The position numbers and the translations under genes were made by a program. From contig NZ_JADNRQ010000011.1 of NCBI RefSeq assembly GCF_015594625.1, positions 1 through 64,000 on the forward strand: 64,000 nt of DNA. Reading direction: 5' to 3'. The stretch is from Desulfallas sp. Bu1-1 (lineage in GTDB: Bacteria > Bacillota > Desulfotomaculia > Desulfotomaculales > Desulfallaceae). Shown in pieces: positions 45,932 through 55,569 of this stretch (the stretch's first letter is position 1; each line of letters begins with the position of its first letter). Under the pieces are notes generated by a model. That model did not search any database. It saw only the letters and a program-made list of their open reading frames with translations, and was not told the origin of the DNA.

Positions 45932-46099
45932 ATGGCCTATAGAATTACCGATGAATGCCTGGCATGCGGAACTTGCCTGGAGTCCTGTCCAAACGAGGCG
46001 ATTATGGAGGGGGATATTTACAAGATTGACCCCGATAAGTGTGAAAATTGCGGAACATGTATAGATGAATGCCCCACCGGAGCCATTATTGAAGAATAG
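45932..46099 (+). CDS. 2[4Fe-4S] ferredoxin
   Basis: Small electron carrier of 55 residues with two classical cluster motifs: CLACGTCLESCP and CENCGTCIDECP, each Cys-x2-Cys-x2-Cys-x3-Cys-Pro. This clostridial-type ferredoxin serves low-potential redox reactions in anaerobes. AGGGAAGGGGGTG precedes the ATG. It lies between frr and uppS; one possible client is the iron-sulphur enzyme IspG encoded further down, but this is only a guess. Confidence 0.93.
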   Translation: MAYRITDECLACGTCLESCPNEAIMEGDIYKIDPDKCENCGTCIDECPTGAIIEE

Positions 46100-46106
46100 T
46101 GGATAC

Positions 46107-46135
46107 CCCCCTCGTTTCCGGAGGGGGTTGTTTTA
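46107..46135 (+). terminator. Terminator after the ferredoxin gene
   Basis: CCCCCTC (46107-46113) pairs with GAGGGGG (46121-46127) around GTTTCCG, followed by TTGTTTTAT. Confidence 0.85.
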
Positions 46136-46154
46136 TAGTAAAGGGGGCGGTAAT

Positions 46155-46955
46155 GTGTTTAAACGTTTGCGGGGCATTCGCTGCAAAAATTCCATTCAAC
46201 AAGATGACAACAACTTGGAAAAGGAATTAATGAGGCAACTGGATTTATCCAGGCTACCGGCCCATGTAGCCATAATTATGGATGGCAACGGCAGGTGGGC
46301 CACAAAAAAAGGAATGCCCCGTTCGTTTGGACATAGAGCGGGCGTAAAATCGTTGCGGGAAGTGGTCAAGCTCTGTGTGGAACTAAAATTGAAACACCTT
46401 ACCGTCTACGCTTTCTCTACGGAAAACTGGAAAAGGCCCCGCGAGGAAATCAATATATTAATGAATTTGTTGGTGGAATATCTATACAAGGAAATCGACG
46501 AGTTGTGCGCCAACAATGTGAGGATCAACCCGATGGGGATTATATCGGAACTTCCGGAGCATGCCCGGGAAGCGGTAACAATGGCGGTTCGAAAAAGCGA
46601 AAACAATACCGGGCTGGTTTTTAACGTTGCGCTTAATTACGGCGGTAGGGCGGAGTTGATCAAAGCCGCCAAGGAAATTGGGCAAAAACTGGTCGACGGT
46701 GAGTTGACCATTGATGAAATAAATGAACAGGAGATCGCCCGGCACTTGTATACTGCCGGTCAACCCGATCCGGACTTGTTGATCAGGCCGTCGGGCGATT
46801 ACCGGGTCAGTAATTTTTTGCTCTGGCAACTGGCGTACACCGAATTTTGGCTAACGGACACCATGTGGCCGGATTTCGGTAGGAAGGAATTATTACAAGC
46901 GTTGCTGGATTACCAGCGCCGGGAAAGGCGTTTCGGCGGGCTGTTGCATAATTAG
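46155..46955 (+). CDS. uppS: Undecaprenyl diphosphate synthase (isoprenyl transferase)
   Basis: Makes the C55 lipid carrier for cell-wall precursors by adding isopentenyl units to farnesyl diphosphate. The 266 residues have VAIIMDGNGRWATKKGMPRSFGH with the catalytic Asp, TVYAFSTENWKRP, and DLLIRPSGDYRVSNFLLWQLAYTE. The GTG at 46155 follows AAGGGGGCGG; a longer frame from 46065 would run through the ferredoxin gene and the terminator. Confidence 0.95.
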   Translation: MFKRLRGIRCKNSIQQDDNNLEKELMRQLDLSRLPAHVAIIMDGNGRWATKKGMPRSFGHRAGVKSLREVVKLCVELKLKHLTVYAFSTENWKRPREEINILMNLLVEYLYKEIDELCANNVRINPMGIISELPEHAREAVTMAVRKSENNTGLVFNVALNYGGRAELIKAAKEIGQKLVDGELTIDEINEQEIARHLYTAGQPDPDLLIRPSGDYRVSNFLLWQLAYTEFWLTDTMWPDFGRKELLQALLDYQRRERRFGGLLHN

Positions 46956-46975
46956 TTACCGTGGTTGGTGATTGA

Positions 46976-47764
46976 GTGTTTTGGCAGAGGTTGCTTAGCG
47001 CGTTAATCGGGATTCCCCTGCTGATTGCTGCGGTGTGGTACGGCGGCGTTCCGTTAATCGCCGTAACCGCAGCATTAATGTTGCTGGGTATCAGGGAAAT
47101 TAACCGTATTTTTTCGCAAATCCAACTGCAAGTGCCAATAGCCCTGGCTTTGGCCGGTTGTCTTATTTTACTGGTTGCGGCATATCAATATAAACAGGGG
47201 TATCCAGGCGCCGGCGTGGTTGCCATTTTAGTTTTAAATCTTTTAACAATGGTTTTATTTTATCCCCGTTTTTCGCCACAGGATATCGCAGTGACTTTTT
47301 TAAGTACATTGTATGTGGGACTAATAAGCTATCTTTTTTTGCTTAGTACCCTGGACAATGGCAGGGTATGGTTGATTTTATTGCTGGTTTGTACCTGGGC
47401 CAACGACACTGTGGCTTACCTGGTCGGGTGCAAATGGGGGCGGCATCGCATGGCACCCACTCTAAGTCCCGGAAAAACCGTGGAAGGGGCTGTGTGCGGT
47501 GTGCTGGGCAGCATTTTAGCCGCTTTGCTGGTGATCTTTTTTTCCTCTCATCTCCCATTATTGCCGGTATTGCTGCTGGGCGCCCTGGTGGGAATAGCAG
47601 GCCAAGTGGGCGATCTTGTGGAGTCGGCATTAAAGCGTCAGGCCGGTATCAAGGATGCGGGCAGGTTGATCCCCGGACACGGGGGAATTTTGGACCGTTT
47701 TGACAGCATGCTCTTTACTGCTCCCCTGGTATACCACTTTGTGGGGTTGATTATAATAAGCTGA
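46976..47764 (+). CDS. cdsA: Phosphatidate cytidylyltransferase
   Basis: Forms CDP-diacylglycerol from phosphatidate and CTP, the entry to phospholipid head groups. The 262 residues form about eight membrane segments. The C-terminal signature, KRQAGIKDAGRLIPGHGGILDRFDS, is clear (about 221-245), as is SPGKTVEGAVCG. The GTG start at 46976 follows GGTTGGTGA. Confidence 0.94.
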   Translation: MFWQRLLSALIGIPLLIAAVWYGGVPLIAVTAALMLLGIREINRIFSQIQLQVPIALALAGCLILLVAAYQYKQGYPGAGVVAILVLNLLTMVLFYPRFSPQDIAVTFLSTLYVGLISYLFLLSTLDNGRVWLILLLVCTWANDTVAYLVGCKWGRHRMAPTLSPGKTVEGAVCGVLGSILAALLVIFFSSHLPLLPVLLLGALVGIAGQVGDLVESALKRQAGIKDAGRLIPGHGGILDRFDSMLFTAPLVYHFVGLIIIS

Positions 47765-47774
47765 GGTGAATTTA

Positions 47775-48857
47775 GTGCCGCGAGCGGTACAAAATATACT
47801 ATACGTGCTGGCGGGGACGGTTACACTGCTGGCAATCTATCTCGCTTTAAGATACGTGGTGCCCGAAATATTTTCCTGGCTGAAATATTTCCTCGTGGTG
47901 TTGTTTCCTTTTTTACTGGCTGCCATATTCAGCGTGTTTATGGAACCGCTGGTTGTGTATTTCAGCCGGGGAAACAGGGTTTCCAGGTTAATTGCTGTTC
48001 CACTGGCCATGCTGGTGTTTTTTGGTGGTATAGGCACTGTTTTAACATTACTGATCTTAAGATTGGTCAAAGAGTTGAACGATCTGTACCTGGTGCTTCC
48101 GGAAAAAATCACAACGATAGAAAACCTTTTTAACACCTGGGTGGAAAAGGGCGTATTGTTTTACGGAACCCTGCCCAAAGGCATCACCAGCAATCTACAG
48201 GACACGATCAATGGCTTGACCATAACGGCGCAGCACCTGGTGCGGGACTTGTTGTCTGTTTTGGTTCATTTCGTCAGTATGGTGCCCGGTGCCATTATGG
48301 TGATTATCATCAGCTTGGTTACAACATACTTTTTCAGCAAGGACAGGAACAAGATTGCGAACATGTGGCTAAGACTGGTTCCCCCGCCGTGGGGGAAACG
48401 TACGATGGAAATCAGCAAGCAGGTTGCCGTCGCGTTTCAATCCTACGTGCGCGCGCAATTTATTCTAATTTCCATTACCACCCTGATCAGTATTGTGGGT
48501 TTACATATTATTGGTACTGATTACGCCTTGACCCTGGGTTTGCTTGTGGGTATTTTTGACATGATTCCGGTGTTGGGTCCGGGTACCATATACATCCCCT
48601 GGGCCGCTTGGGCTTTTATCACGACGGATATTGTGCTGGGACTGAAATTGACGGTATTATATTTATTGGTAATGGTTGTAAGAGCGGTAATGGAGGCCAA
48701 GGTGGTTGCAGTCAATCTTGGATTGCACCCCCTGGCGGTATTAATGGCCATGTATATCGGGTTGAAAACAATCGGTGTGCTGGGGCTTGTGTTGGGACCG
48801 ATTATGGTTGTTGCAGTACAAGCCACCGTTAAAGCGGTACAGTCCGTTCATAAATAA
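47775..48857 (+). CDS. AI-2E family / YtvI-like membrane protein
   Basis: Membrane protein of 360 residues with about seven or eight hydrophobic segments, including a central soluble region (about 115-165) and the block LVGIFDMIPVLGPGTIYIPWA, a marker of the AI-2E/PerM family. The spacing is like YtvI, a sporulation-associated membrane protein of Bacillus; transported substrates are not established. The GTG at 47775 is preferred because TGAGGTG lies 7 bases upstream. Its place between cdsA and dxr is not part of the usual order. Confidence 0.8.
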   Translation: MPRAVQNILYVLAGTVTLLAIYLALRYVVPEIFSWLKYFLVVLFPFLLAAIFSVFMEPLVVYFSRGNRVSRLIAVPLAMLVFFGGIGTVLTLLILRLVKELNDLYLVLPEKITTIENLFNTWVEKGVLFYGTLPKGITSNLQDTINGLTITAQHLVRDLLSVLVHFVSMVPGAIMVIIISLVTTYFFSKDRNKIANMWLRLVPPPWGKRTMEISKQVAVAFQSYVRAQFILISITTLISIVGLHIIGTDYALTLGLLVGIFDMIPVLGPGTIYIPWAAWAFITTDIVLGLKLTVLYLLVMVVRAVMEAKVVAVNLGLHPLAVLMAMYIGLKTIGVLGLVLGPIMVVAVQATVKAVQSVHK

Positions 48858-48877
48858 AAGATGGAATGGAGCCGGTT

Positions 48878-50047
48878 ATGAAAAGAATTGCTATTTTGGG
48901 CAGTACGGGGTCGATTGGACAGCAGGCTCTGCAGGTTGTGGATCAATTTGCGGGCGAAATCAGGCCGGTGGCCTTGGCGGCGGGGCGGAACAGGGAACTG
49001 CTGCTGCGGCAGGTAAAAAAGTACAAACCACAGCTGGTGTCCGTGTCCAAAGAAGAGGATGCCGTCTGGCTGCGGGAAGTGCTAGGTAGAGAATCCGGCA
49101 CCGAAGTATATTGTGGAAATGAAGGTTTGCTGGCCACGGCCACGTTTCCGGAAGCGGATACCGTTTTAACCGCCGTTTCGGGCGCGATAGGCCTGAAGCC
49201 CACCATGGCGGCCATCCGGTGCGGGAAAAATATTGCCCTGGCCAATAAGGAAACCCTGGTTGCCGCCGGTGAGCTGGTGGTGAGCCTGGCACAGCGACAC
49301 AAAGCGGCGATCATGCCGGTGGACAGCGAACATTCGGCCGTCTGGCAGTGCCTGAACGGTGAAAATTGCGAAGACGTCTCCCAGATCATCCTTACGGCTT
49401 CCGGCGGGCCGTTTCGCCTGTTTAAGCGCGAAAAGATGGCGGGTATCACACCGGCCATGGCGCTGGAACACCCCAACTGGAAGATGGGGCCCAAGATCAC
49501 GGTGGACTCGGCCACTTTAATGAACAAGGGCCTTGAAGTTATCGAAGCCAGGTGGCTGTTCAACATTGACTATAATCGAATCAAAGTGGTGATTCACCCG
49601 GAAAGTATCATCCATTCCATGGTGGAGTTCAACGACGGGTCCGTGATGGCGCAATTGGCCGTTCCCGACATGCGGTTGCCCATTCAGTATGCGTTGACCT
49701 ATCCCGGGCGCCCCGCATCGAATGTACCCAAGTTACAATGGCCGATTCGCAGCCTGACCTTTGAAACGCCCGACCTTGAACGCTTTCCCGCCCTATCCCT
49801 GGCCTACGAGGCTGGAAGGGCCGGGGGTACCATGCCCGCCGTGATGAACGCCGCCAACGAGGTGGCGGTGGCGGCCTTTCTGGCCGGAAAAATCGGGTTT
49901 ATGGCCATCCCCAAAGTGGTGGAAGAAGTAATGCACGGGCATAATGCAACTAAGTACGGCACTCTGGAAGAAATCCTGGAAGCGGACGGCTGGGCCCGCC
50001 GGAAAGCGGATGAGCTATGCGCCGGTACCGCATCATTTACTTTGTAA
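48878..50047 (+). CDS. dxr: 1-deoxy-D-xylulose 5-phosphate reductoisomerase
   Basis: Second enzyme of the MEP isoprenoid pathway, converting DXP to MEP with NADPH. The 389 residues start with the NADPH site IAILGSTGSIGQQALQVV. Substrate and metal residues lie in ALANKETLVAAGELV, IMPVDSEHSAVWQCL, LTASGGPFR and SATLMNKGLEVIEARWLF. The ATG at 48878 is chosen because GGAG lies 7 bases upstream and MKRIAILGS is the normal N-terminus. Confidence 0.96.
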   Translation: MKRIAILGSTGSIGQQALQVVDQFAGEIRPVALAAGRNRELLLRQVKKYKPQLVSVSKEEDAVWLREVLGRESGTEVYCGNEGLLATATFPEADTVLTAVSGAIGLKPTMAAIRCGKNIALANKETLVAAGELVVSLAQRHKAAIMPVDSEHSAVWQCLNGENCEDVSQIILTASGGPFRLFKREKMAGITPAMALEHPNWKMGPKITVDSATLMNKGLEVIEARWLFNIDYNRIKVVIHPESIIHSMVEFNDGSVMAQLAVPDMRLPIQYALTYPGRPASNVPKLQWPIRSLTFETPDLERFPALSLAYEAGRAGGTMPAVMNAANEVAVAAFLAGKIGFMAIPKVVEEVMHGHNATKYGTLEEILEADGWARRKADELCAGTASFTL

Positions 50048-50059
50048 AGGATGACGTTT

Positions 50060-51100
50060 ATGACAACTTTTTGGGCAGCTGTTTTTGTATTTGGGATATT
50101 AATATTTTTCCATGAACTGGGTCATTTTGCCGTGGCCAAAGCAGTGGGCATAAAAGTATATGAGTTTAGCCTGGGTTTTGGGCCGAAGTTATTCGGGGTT
50201 TCGCGGAGTGGAACAATATACAACCTGCGCTTGCTGCCGCTGGGCGGCTTTGTGCGTATGGCCGGTATGGATCCCGAGGAAAAGGACATCGAGCCCGGCA
50301 AGGGATTTGGTGATAAAACTGTTGCCCAGCGGATGGCCGTAATCGCGGCCGGCCCTTTAATGAATTTTCTTCTGGCGGTATTATTGCTGGCATTGATCTT
50401 CATGTTTCTGGGCTACCCGGTGCCCAACACAACAATAGCGGAGATAATTCCCGGGGACCCGGCCGACAAGGCGGGCCTGAAGCCCGGTGACGTAATTTAC
50501 TCCATAGAAGGGGAAAAAATTGATTCCTGGAACGATATCACCTCGGCAATAAACAACCGGCCCGGTGAACGGATAACCATGGTGGTGATGAGGGATGGAA
50601 ACAAATTAACGGTAGACGTGGTGCCCAAGGTTGGAGAAGGCGGCCGGGGGATGATTGGTTTTTACCCGGGCAGGGATTTAAAACAATTGAACCCCGTTGC
50701 CGCGCTGGCAGGTGGTGCGGAGTCGACGTTCAGGGTAACGGTATTAATCCTGGATTTCATCGGCAGAATGATCGAGGGCCAGGCCCCAGCCGATCTTGGC
50801 GGGCCGGTCAGGGTAATTTGGGAAATCGACCAGGCGGCCCAAAAAGGGATTTTTTACCTGCTGCAACTGGCGGCCTTTTTGAGTATCAACCTTGGGTTGT
50901 TTAACTTGCTCCCCATTCCCGCTTTGGACGGTAGCAGGATTATGTTTCTCGGCTTTGAAGGTTTGCGCGGGCGTCCCGTAGATCCGGCCAAGGAAAATTT
51001 CATTCACCTGGTTGGTTTTGGATTTCTTTTGCTGATGATAGTAGTAATAACGTATAATGACATTATTCAACTCTTTATTCAAAATCCCGGGGGGCCTTGA
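50060..51100 (+). CDS. rseP: Intramembrane site-2 metalloprotease RseP/RasP
   Basis: Zinc protease that cuts membrane-bound anti-sigma factors and signal peptides. The 346 residues have the HExxH motif in [15 protein letters not shown], one PDZ domain (about 115-185, with [17 protein letters not shown]) and the second metal site in [13 protein letters not shown]. In this genome RsgI, also encoded here, could be a client, but this is inference. Two starts (50051, 50060) are possible; 50060 is better spaced from AAAGGATGA. Confidence 0.94.
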   Translation: MTTFWAAVFVFGILIFFHELGHFAVAKAVGIKVYEFSLGFGPKLFGVSRSGTIYNLRLLPLGGFVRMAGMDPEEKDIEPGKGFGDKTVAQRMAVIAAGPLMNFLLAVLLLALIFMFLGYPVPNTTIAEIIPGDPADKAGLKPGDVIYSIEGEKIDSWNDITSAINNRPGERITMVVMRDGNKLTVDVVPKVGEGGRGMIGFYPGRDLKQLNPVAALAGGAESTFRVTVLILDFIGRMIEGQAPADLGGPVRVIWEIDQAAQKGIFYLLQLAAFLSINLGLFNLLPIPALDGSRIMFLGFEGLRGRPVDPAKENFIHLVGFGFLLLMIVVITYNDIIQLFIQNPGGP

Positions 51101-51152
51101 CGGTGGGGACAACCAGGCTCAACGACATCATCAACCCGGAGGTTTAATCCAA

Positions 51153-52229
51153 ATGAAGCGCAGAAAAAGCAGGCCGGTGCAACTGGGCGGGGTAACAGTG
51201 GGTGGGGACGCCCCCGTTTCCGTGCAGTCCATGACCAATACCGACACTCGCGACGCCGCCGCGACCATAGCGCAAATCCGTCGGCTTGTTCAGGCCGGTT
51301 GCGAAATTGTCAGGGTTGCCGTACCCGACCGGGAAGCCGCCCGGGCGCTGTCTGAAATCAAGAAAAACATAACCATTCCGCTTGTGGCCGATATCCACTT
51401 CGATTATCGGCTGGCCCTTGCGGCCATCGAAGCGGGGGTGGACGGGCTGCGCATCAACCCGGGCAACATTGGCGGCAGGGATAAGGTGGCGGAGGTTGTC
51501 AAGGCGGCCGGGCGAAAAAAGATTCCGATTCGTATCGGCGTCAATGCCGGATCGTTGGAAAAGGACCTGGCGGGAGACGGGGAAATAACCCCGGAAGCCA
51601 TGGTGGAGAGTGCGCTGAGACACATAGCTATTCTGGAGGACCTGAATTTTTTCGACATTAAAATATCGCTTAAAGCTTCGGACGTGCCGTTAATGATCAA
51701 CGCCTACCGCTTGCTTGCCGGTAAAGTGGACTACCCCCTGCATGTCGGCGTGACAGAGGCGGGAACGGTGCTCCGGGGCAGCATTAAATCGGCCGTGGGG
51801 ATCGGAATCCTGTTATGGGAAGGCATCGGGGACACCATCCGGGTTTCCCTTACGGGCGACCCCATTCAGGAAGTGCGGGCGGCTTATGAAATATTAAGGG
51901 CTTTGGGGTTAAGACGTCGCGGGGTGGAAATAATCTCCTGCCCTACTTGCGGCAGGACGCAAATTGATTTGATTAACATCGCATGCGCGGTGGAAGACCG
52001 GCTGGCCGGGCTGGATATGCCGCTCCGGGTTGCGGTGATGGGTTGCGTCGTAAATGGCCCGGGTGAGGCCAGGCATGCCGATGTCGGTATCGCCGGCGGC
52101 AAGGGAGAGGGCCTGATTTTCCGAAAGGGCCGGGTGATCAGGAAAGTTCCTGAAGCATTGCTGGTGGAAGAGCTGGTCAAGGAAATAGACGATCTTGTTA
52201 ATGGGAGGAATCGGGATGAGGGTTTCTAA
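51153..52229 (+). CDS. ispG: 4-hydroxy-3-methylbut-2-enyl diphosphate synthase IspG
   Basis: Iron-sulphur enzyme of the MEP pathway. The 358 residues include [29 protein letters not shown], and the cluster ligands CPTCGRTQ and [18 protein letters not shown]. The ATG at 51153 follows CGGAGG; an earlier frame from 51057 overlaps rseP and is not conserved. The stop lies 14 bases inside proS. Confidence 0.96.
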   Translation: MKRRKSRPVQLGGVTVGGDAPVSVQSMTNTDTRDAAATIAQIRRLVQAGCEIVRVAVPDREAARALSEIKKNITIPLVADIHFDYRLALAAIEAGVDGLRINPGNIGGRDKVAEVVKAAGRKKIPIRIGVNAGSLEKDLAGDGEITPEAMVESALRHIAILEDLNFFDIKISLKASDVPLMINAYRLLAGKVDYPLHVGVTEAGTVLRGSIKSAVGIGILLWEGIGDTIRVSLTGDPIQEVRAAYEILRALGLRRRGVEIISCPTCGRTQIDLINIACAVEDRLAGLDMPLRVAVMGCVVNGPGEARHADVGIAGGKGEGLIFRKGRVIRKVPEALLVEELVKEIDDLVNGRNRDEGF

Positions 52230-53937
52230 TCTGTTAATGCCGACCCTGCGGGAGTTGCCCGCGGAAGCGGAGGTGGTGAGCCACCAATTGCTACTGCGCG
52301 CGGGTTTTATTCGCAAAGCGGCGGCCGGCGTCTACACACTGCTGCCCCTGGCCTGGCGAGTGATTCGTAAAATCGAGCAAATTATCAGGGAAGAGATGGA
52401 CAGGCAGGGCGGGCAGGAACTGATGATGCCCATTATCCAACCCGCGGAACTTTGGCATGAATCGGGACGCTGGGACGTGTACGGCCCTGAATTATTCAGA
52501 CTCAAGGACAGGCACGGCAGGGACTTTTGCCTGGGCCCCACCCACGAGGAAATTATTACGGCCTTAATCCGGGGTGAGATTAATTCCTATAAGCAACTGC
52601 CCCTGCTGTTGTACCAAATTCAAAACAAGTACCGCGATGAGCGCCGGCCTCGTTTCGGCCTGCTGCGCGGCAGGGAGTTTATTATGAAGGATTTGTATTC
52701 CTTCGACCGGGACGAGGCGGGTTTGGACATCAGCTATAATAAGATGTTTGAAGCGTATACCAATGTTTTTCGTCGGTGCGGGTTGCGCTTCAGGCCCGTG
52801 GTGGCGGATTCCGGGGCCATCGGAGGAAGCGATACTCATGAGTTTGCGGTACTGGCTGAATCGGGCGAGGCCACGATTTTATATTGCGAAAACGATGAGT
52901 GCGGTTACGCTGCCAACGAGGAGCGGGCCGAGGCGGTTGCTTCCACTTCAACCGGCAATATGGCACCCCTGGAAATGAAAAAAATAAGCACGCCGGACTG
53001 TCGCACCATTGAGGAAGTTGCATTGTTTTTAAAGCTTCCGCCCGAGAAAATGATTAAAACCATGATTTACTCCACCGAAAAGGAAACTGTGGCTGCAATG
53101 GTAAGGGGCGACCGGGAAATTAACGAAGTCAAGCTTTATAACGCCCTGGGTTGTATCAGGTTGGACCTGGCGGATGAAGAGACGGTTTTAAGGGTAACCG
53201 GTGCCCCGGCTGGATTTGCCGGTCCGGTCAATTTGAAGGGTGTCAAACTGGTAGCGGACCGCGAGGTTATGACGCTGGCAAATGCTGTATGCGGTGCCAA
53301 CGAAAACGATTACCACCTGGTCAACGTTAATCCCGGCAGGGACTTTAAACCGGACATAATTGCAGATATCCGCCTGGTCAAGGCCGGCGAACCATGCCCT
53401 GTGTGTGGCGCAGGCCTGCACGAGGCCAAAGGGATCGAAGTGGGTCAAATCTTTAAACTGGGCGACAAGTACAGCAAGGCCCTGGGGGCCACTTTTTTAG
53501 ATGAAAATGGTAAAGCCAGGCCGTTTATCATGGGTTGTTACGGTATCGGTGTGACCAGAACCATGGCCGCCGCCGTTGAACAAAATCACGACGAGCGGGG
53601 CATTAAGTGGCCCGTACAAATCGCGCCTTACCACGTTATCGTGGTTCCGGTGAGCACCAAGGATAAAGACCAGGTTAACGCCGCCGAGGAAATTTACCAA
53701 AATCTCGTCACCGGCGGGGTGGAAACGGTAATTGACGACAGGCCGGAACGGGCCGGGGTCAAATTCAAGGATGCGGACCTGGTAGGTTACCCCATCCGCA
53801 TCACCGTTGGAGCAAAAGGTTTGGCGGAGGGTAAAGTGGAATTATATTCGCGGCTTGAGGAACAAACAATGATGGTGCCGCTGGGTGATGTGGTTAATGC
53901 CGTTAAATCTAAATTGCGGGAACTGGCCGCTGGTTAA
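52216..53937 (+). CDS. proS: Prolyl-tRNA synthetase
   Basis: Class II synthetase that charges tRNA-Pro. The 573 residues have motif 1 and 2 regions ([40 protein letters not shown]-type sequence around residues 136-158), a YbaK-like editing insertion (about 235-400) that removes mischarged alanine, motif 3 [17 protein letters not shown], and the C-terminal anticodon domain. It is the bacterial form with editing. The ATG at 52216 lies inside ispG, behind GGGAGGAATCGG. Confidence 0.96.
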   Translation: MRVSNLLMPTLRELPAEAEVVSHQLLLRAGFIRKAAAGVYTLLPLAWRVIRKIEQIIREEMDRQGGQELMMPIIQPAELWHESGRWDVYGPELFRLKDRHGRDFCLGPTHEEIITALIRGEINSYKQLPLLLYQIQNKYRDERRPRFGLLRGREFIMKDLYSFDRDEAGLDISYNKMFEAYTNVFRRCGLRFRPVVADSGAIGGSDTHEFAVLAESGEATILYCENDECGYAANEERAEAVASTSTGNMAPLEMKKISTPDCRTIEEVALFLKLPPEKMIKTMIYSTEKETVAAMVRGDREINEVKLYNALGCIRLDLADEETVLRVTGAPAGFAGPVNLKGVKLVADREVMTLANAVCGANENDYHLVNVNPGRDFKPDIIADIRLVKAGEPCPVCGAGLHEAKGIEVGQIFKLGDKYSKALGATFLDENGKARPFIMGCYGIGVTRTMAAAVEQNHDERGIKWPVQIAPYHVIVVPVSTKDKDQVNAAEEIYQNLVTGGVETVIDDRPERAGVKFKDADLVGYPIRITVGAKGLAEGKVELYSRLEEQTMMVPLGDVVNAVKSKLRELAAG

Positions 53938-54077
53938 ATTGACCCGTAACTTCCGGTTTCGTAATGCGGTATATGAAATACTCCCAAAACCACCGGGGTA
54001 AAACCGGCCGGTGGACAACCGGCATATGTTCGGCGAAAGACGGGTGAGTCTAGCGGTTCTAGCGGTTCTTTGTTGTC
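53938..54077 (+). other. Intergenic region between proS and yceD
   Basis: No gene seen. CCACCGG (53990-53996) can pair with CCGGTGG (54008-54014), but no T tract follows. At 54049-54069 a 9-base unit TCTAGCGGT is repeated twice with a third partial copy, just upstream of the strong promoter at 54078. Confidence 0.6.
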
Positions 54078-54106
54078 TTGACAAAGATCATTCATGTTTA
54101 TATAAT
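54078..54106 (+). promoter_or_regulatory. Perfect-consensus sigma-A promoter of yceD-rpmF
   Basis: TTGACA (54078-54083) and TATAAT (54101-54106) with a 17-base spacer: both elements and spacing match consensus exactly. It drives yceD and rpmF, before the terminator at 54851. Confidence 0.9.
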
Positions 54107-54137
54107 TTTACCTGTTGAATAGCAGGAGGGGTAATTC

Positions 54138-54647
54138 ATGCCCTTTTTGGATGTTGAACGTTTAAAGAAGGTCAAAGGGGAGCGGAAACGGGTTTCCTTT
54201 GACAGCGATCTGTCCCCGATACCCGTGGACGGCAATGAAATAAATTTACTTAAACCGGCGCATTTTGACCTGACGCTAACCAACGTGGGCAACGCCATCA
54301 CGGTGGAAGGCAGTTTTACGGTCGACCTGGAAGTGCAGTGCGGCCGGTGCCTGGGGAACTTTGTCCTATCTCTGAGTCCGGATTTTTCGGAAACCTATTA
54401 CGACCGGTCTCAGCCGGTGCCCGGTCCCTTAAGGGAGGACTGGATTTCCTTTTCCGGCGATACAATAGATATTACGCCGGAGGTGGAAAACGCCATTATA
54501 CTCAATTTACCCATGCGCTTTGTTTGTTCGGAACAATGCCGTGGTTTATGTCCCGTATGCGGAACCGACCTGAACAAGAAACAATGCGACTGCGTTCAGG
54601 AGAATATTGATCTACGCATGGCCAAACTCAAGGAACTACTGAAATAA
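54138..54647 (+). CDS. YceD/DUF177 family protein
   Basis: Protein of 169 residues of the DUF177 (YceD) family, nearly always encoded directly before rpmF. Conserved Cys pairs lie in CGRCLGNF and in the C-terminal CPVCGTDLNKKQCDC, a likely zinc site. In plants a member helps 23S rRNA processing, and a ribosome-assembly role is suspected in bacteria. AGGAGGGG precedes the ATG. rpmF starts 12 bases after its stop. Confidence 0.9.
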   Translation: MPFLDVERLKKVKGERKRVSFDSDLSPIPVDGNEINLLKPAHFDLTLTNVGNAITVEGSFTVDLEVQCGRCLGNFVLSLSPDFSETYYDRSQPVPGPLREDWISFSGDTIDITPEVENAIILNLPMRFVCSEQCRGLCPVCGTDLNKKQCDCVQENIDLRMAKLKELLK

Positions 54648-54659
54648 GGGGGTGGAGAC

Positions 54660-54836
54660 ATGGGAGTACCCAAGAGGAAAAGATCCAAACAACGTAACCG
54701 GCAGCGCAGGGCGCAACAAAAAATTGAAGCCCCCAAGCTGGTGGAATGCCCGCAATGTCATGAGCTGATAGTGCCGCACCGGGCTTGCGCGGAGTGCGGG
54801 TACTATAAGGGAAGGAAAGCAGTTGCAGTTAAATAA
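54660..54836 (+). CDS. rpmF: 50S ribosomal protein L32
   Basis: 58 residues: the basic start MGVPKRKRSKQRNRQRRA and a zinc ribbon CPQC...CAEC (C30, C33, C43, C46). This is the zinc-binding (C+) form of L32. The ATG at 54660 follows AAGGGGGTGGAG. It is the last gene before a terminator, and the fatty acid operon begins downstream. Confidence 0.95.
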   Translation: MGVPKRKRSKQRNRQRRAQQKIEAPKLVECPQCHELIVPHRACAECGYYKGRKAVAVK

Positions 54837-54850
54837 AGGAAGGATTGTTA

Positions 54851-54882
54851 AAAATAAGCTCGAAAAAGAGCTTATTTTTTTA
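54851..54882 (+). terminator. Terminator after rpmF
   Basis: AATAAGCTC (54853-54861) pairs perfectly with GAGCTTATT (54868-54876) around GAAAAA, followed by TTTTTT. Confidence 0.88.
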
Positions 54883-54894
54883 TGTCACGGGCAG

Positions 54895-54923
54895 TTGCTT
54901 TTTGCTCCCAGCTGAGGTATACT
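54895..54923 (+). promoter_or_regulatory. Promoter of the fapR-plsX-fab operon
   Basis: TTGCTT (54895-54900) and TATACT (54918-54923) with a 17-base spacer. The FapR box starts 4 bases after the -10 element, covering the transcription start. Confidence 0.8.
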
Positions 54924-54927
54924 CTGC

Positions 54928-54946
54928 ATTAGTACCTGGTACTAAT
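54928..54946 (+). promoter_or_regulatory. FapR operator
   Basis: ATTAGTACCTGGTACTAAT is a perfect 9+1+9 palindrome and matches the FapR consensus TTAGTACCTGGTACTAA. It lies directly downstream of the promoter -10 element, so bound FapR would block initiation. Malonyl-CoA releases FapR in the known systems. Confidence 0.92.
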
Positions 54947-54978
54947 AATAATCAGGTATGCTCAAACAGGTGTTTAAC

Positions 54979-55569
54979 ATGAGTAAGAACGGTCAGGCAA
55001 AACTGGAAAGACACAGGCTTTTAAGCAGGTACCTGCAGGGTAATCCTTTTTTAACCGACGAGGACCTGGCCCATATACTGGGGGTGAGTATTCAGACCAT
55101 CAGGCTGGACAGGGCGGATTTAAACATCCCCGAGATGCGGGAGCGGGTGAAAAAAATGGCCCGGGGGGTTTACCGCCATTTGCGGGCCATAACGGGCAAG
55201 GAAATCGTGGGTGAGCTGGTGGAACTCGAGGTGGGCCGGGAAGGGTTGTCCATACTCAACGTCACTGAAGAGATGACTCTCCAGAAGACGCGGGTGCTGG
55301 ACGGGCGGTACCTGTTCGCTCAGGCCAACTCGCTGGCCCTGGCTCTCATCGACACCGATGTGGCCCTTACCGGTACCGCCAAGGTAAGCTTTAAAAGGCC
55401 GGTGTTCAAAGGGGAAAAAGTACTGGCCAGGGCGATTATCACCAGGAAAAAAGGTAATAAATATATGGTAAGGATTTCATCTTATGTTAAGGACGAACTG
55501 GTTTTCCAGGGAAAATTCCTGGTTTTTGACCTGTCCGAGGAGGTACGACGACTTGAAAATAGCCCTTGA
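54979..55569 (+). CDS. fapR: Fatty acid and phospholipid synthesis regulator FapR
   Basis: Repressor of fatty acid and phospholipid genes that senses malonyl-CoA. The protein (196 residues) has the N-terminal helix-turn-helix FLTDEDLAHILGVSIQTIRLDR, the linker IPEMRERV and the hot-dog effector domain with GRYLFAQANSLALALID, where malonyl-CoA binds. The ATG at 54979 is preferred (CAGGTG upstream); an ATG at 54958 is too close to any ribosome site. It overlaps plsX by 17 bases and is autoregulated through the box at 54928. Confidence 0.94.
   Translation: MSKNGQAKLERHRLLSRYLQGNPFLTDEDLAHILGVSIQTIRLDRADLNIPEMRERVKKMARGVYRHLRAITGKEIVGELVELEVGREGLSILNVTEEMTLQKTRVLDGRYLFAQANSLALALIDTDVALTGTAKVSFKRPVFKGEKVLARAIITRKKGNKYMVRISSYVKDELVFQGKFLVFDLSEEVRRLENSP

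Noticed and set aside
46065-46154. Longer uppS start at 46065
   Set aside because: It would cross the ferredoxin gene end and a terminator in another frame; the GTG at 46155 has a good ribosome site.
54049-54069. Short direct repeats TCTAGCGGT as CRISPR or operator array
   Set aside because: Only two full copies of 9 bases without spacers; too little for either call.
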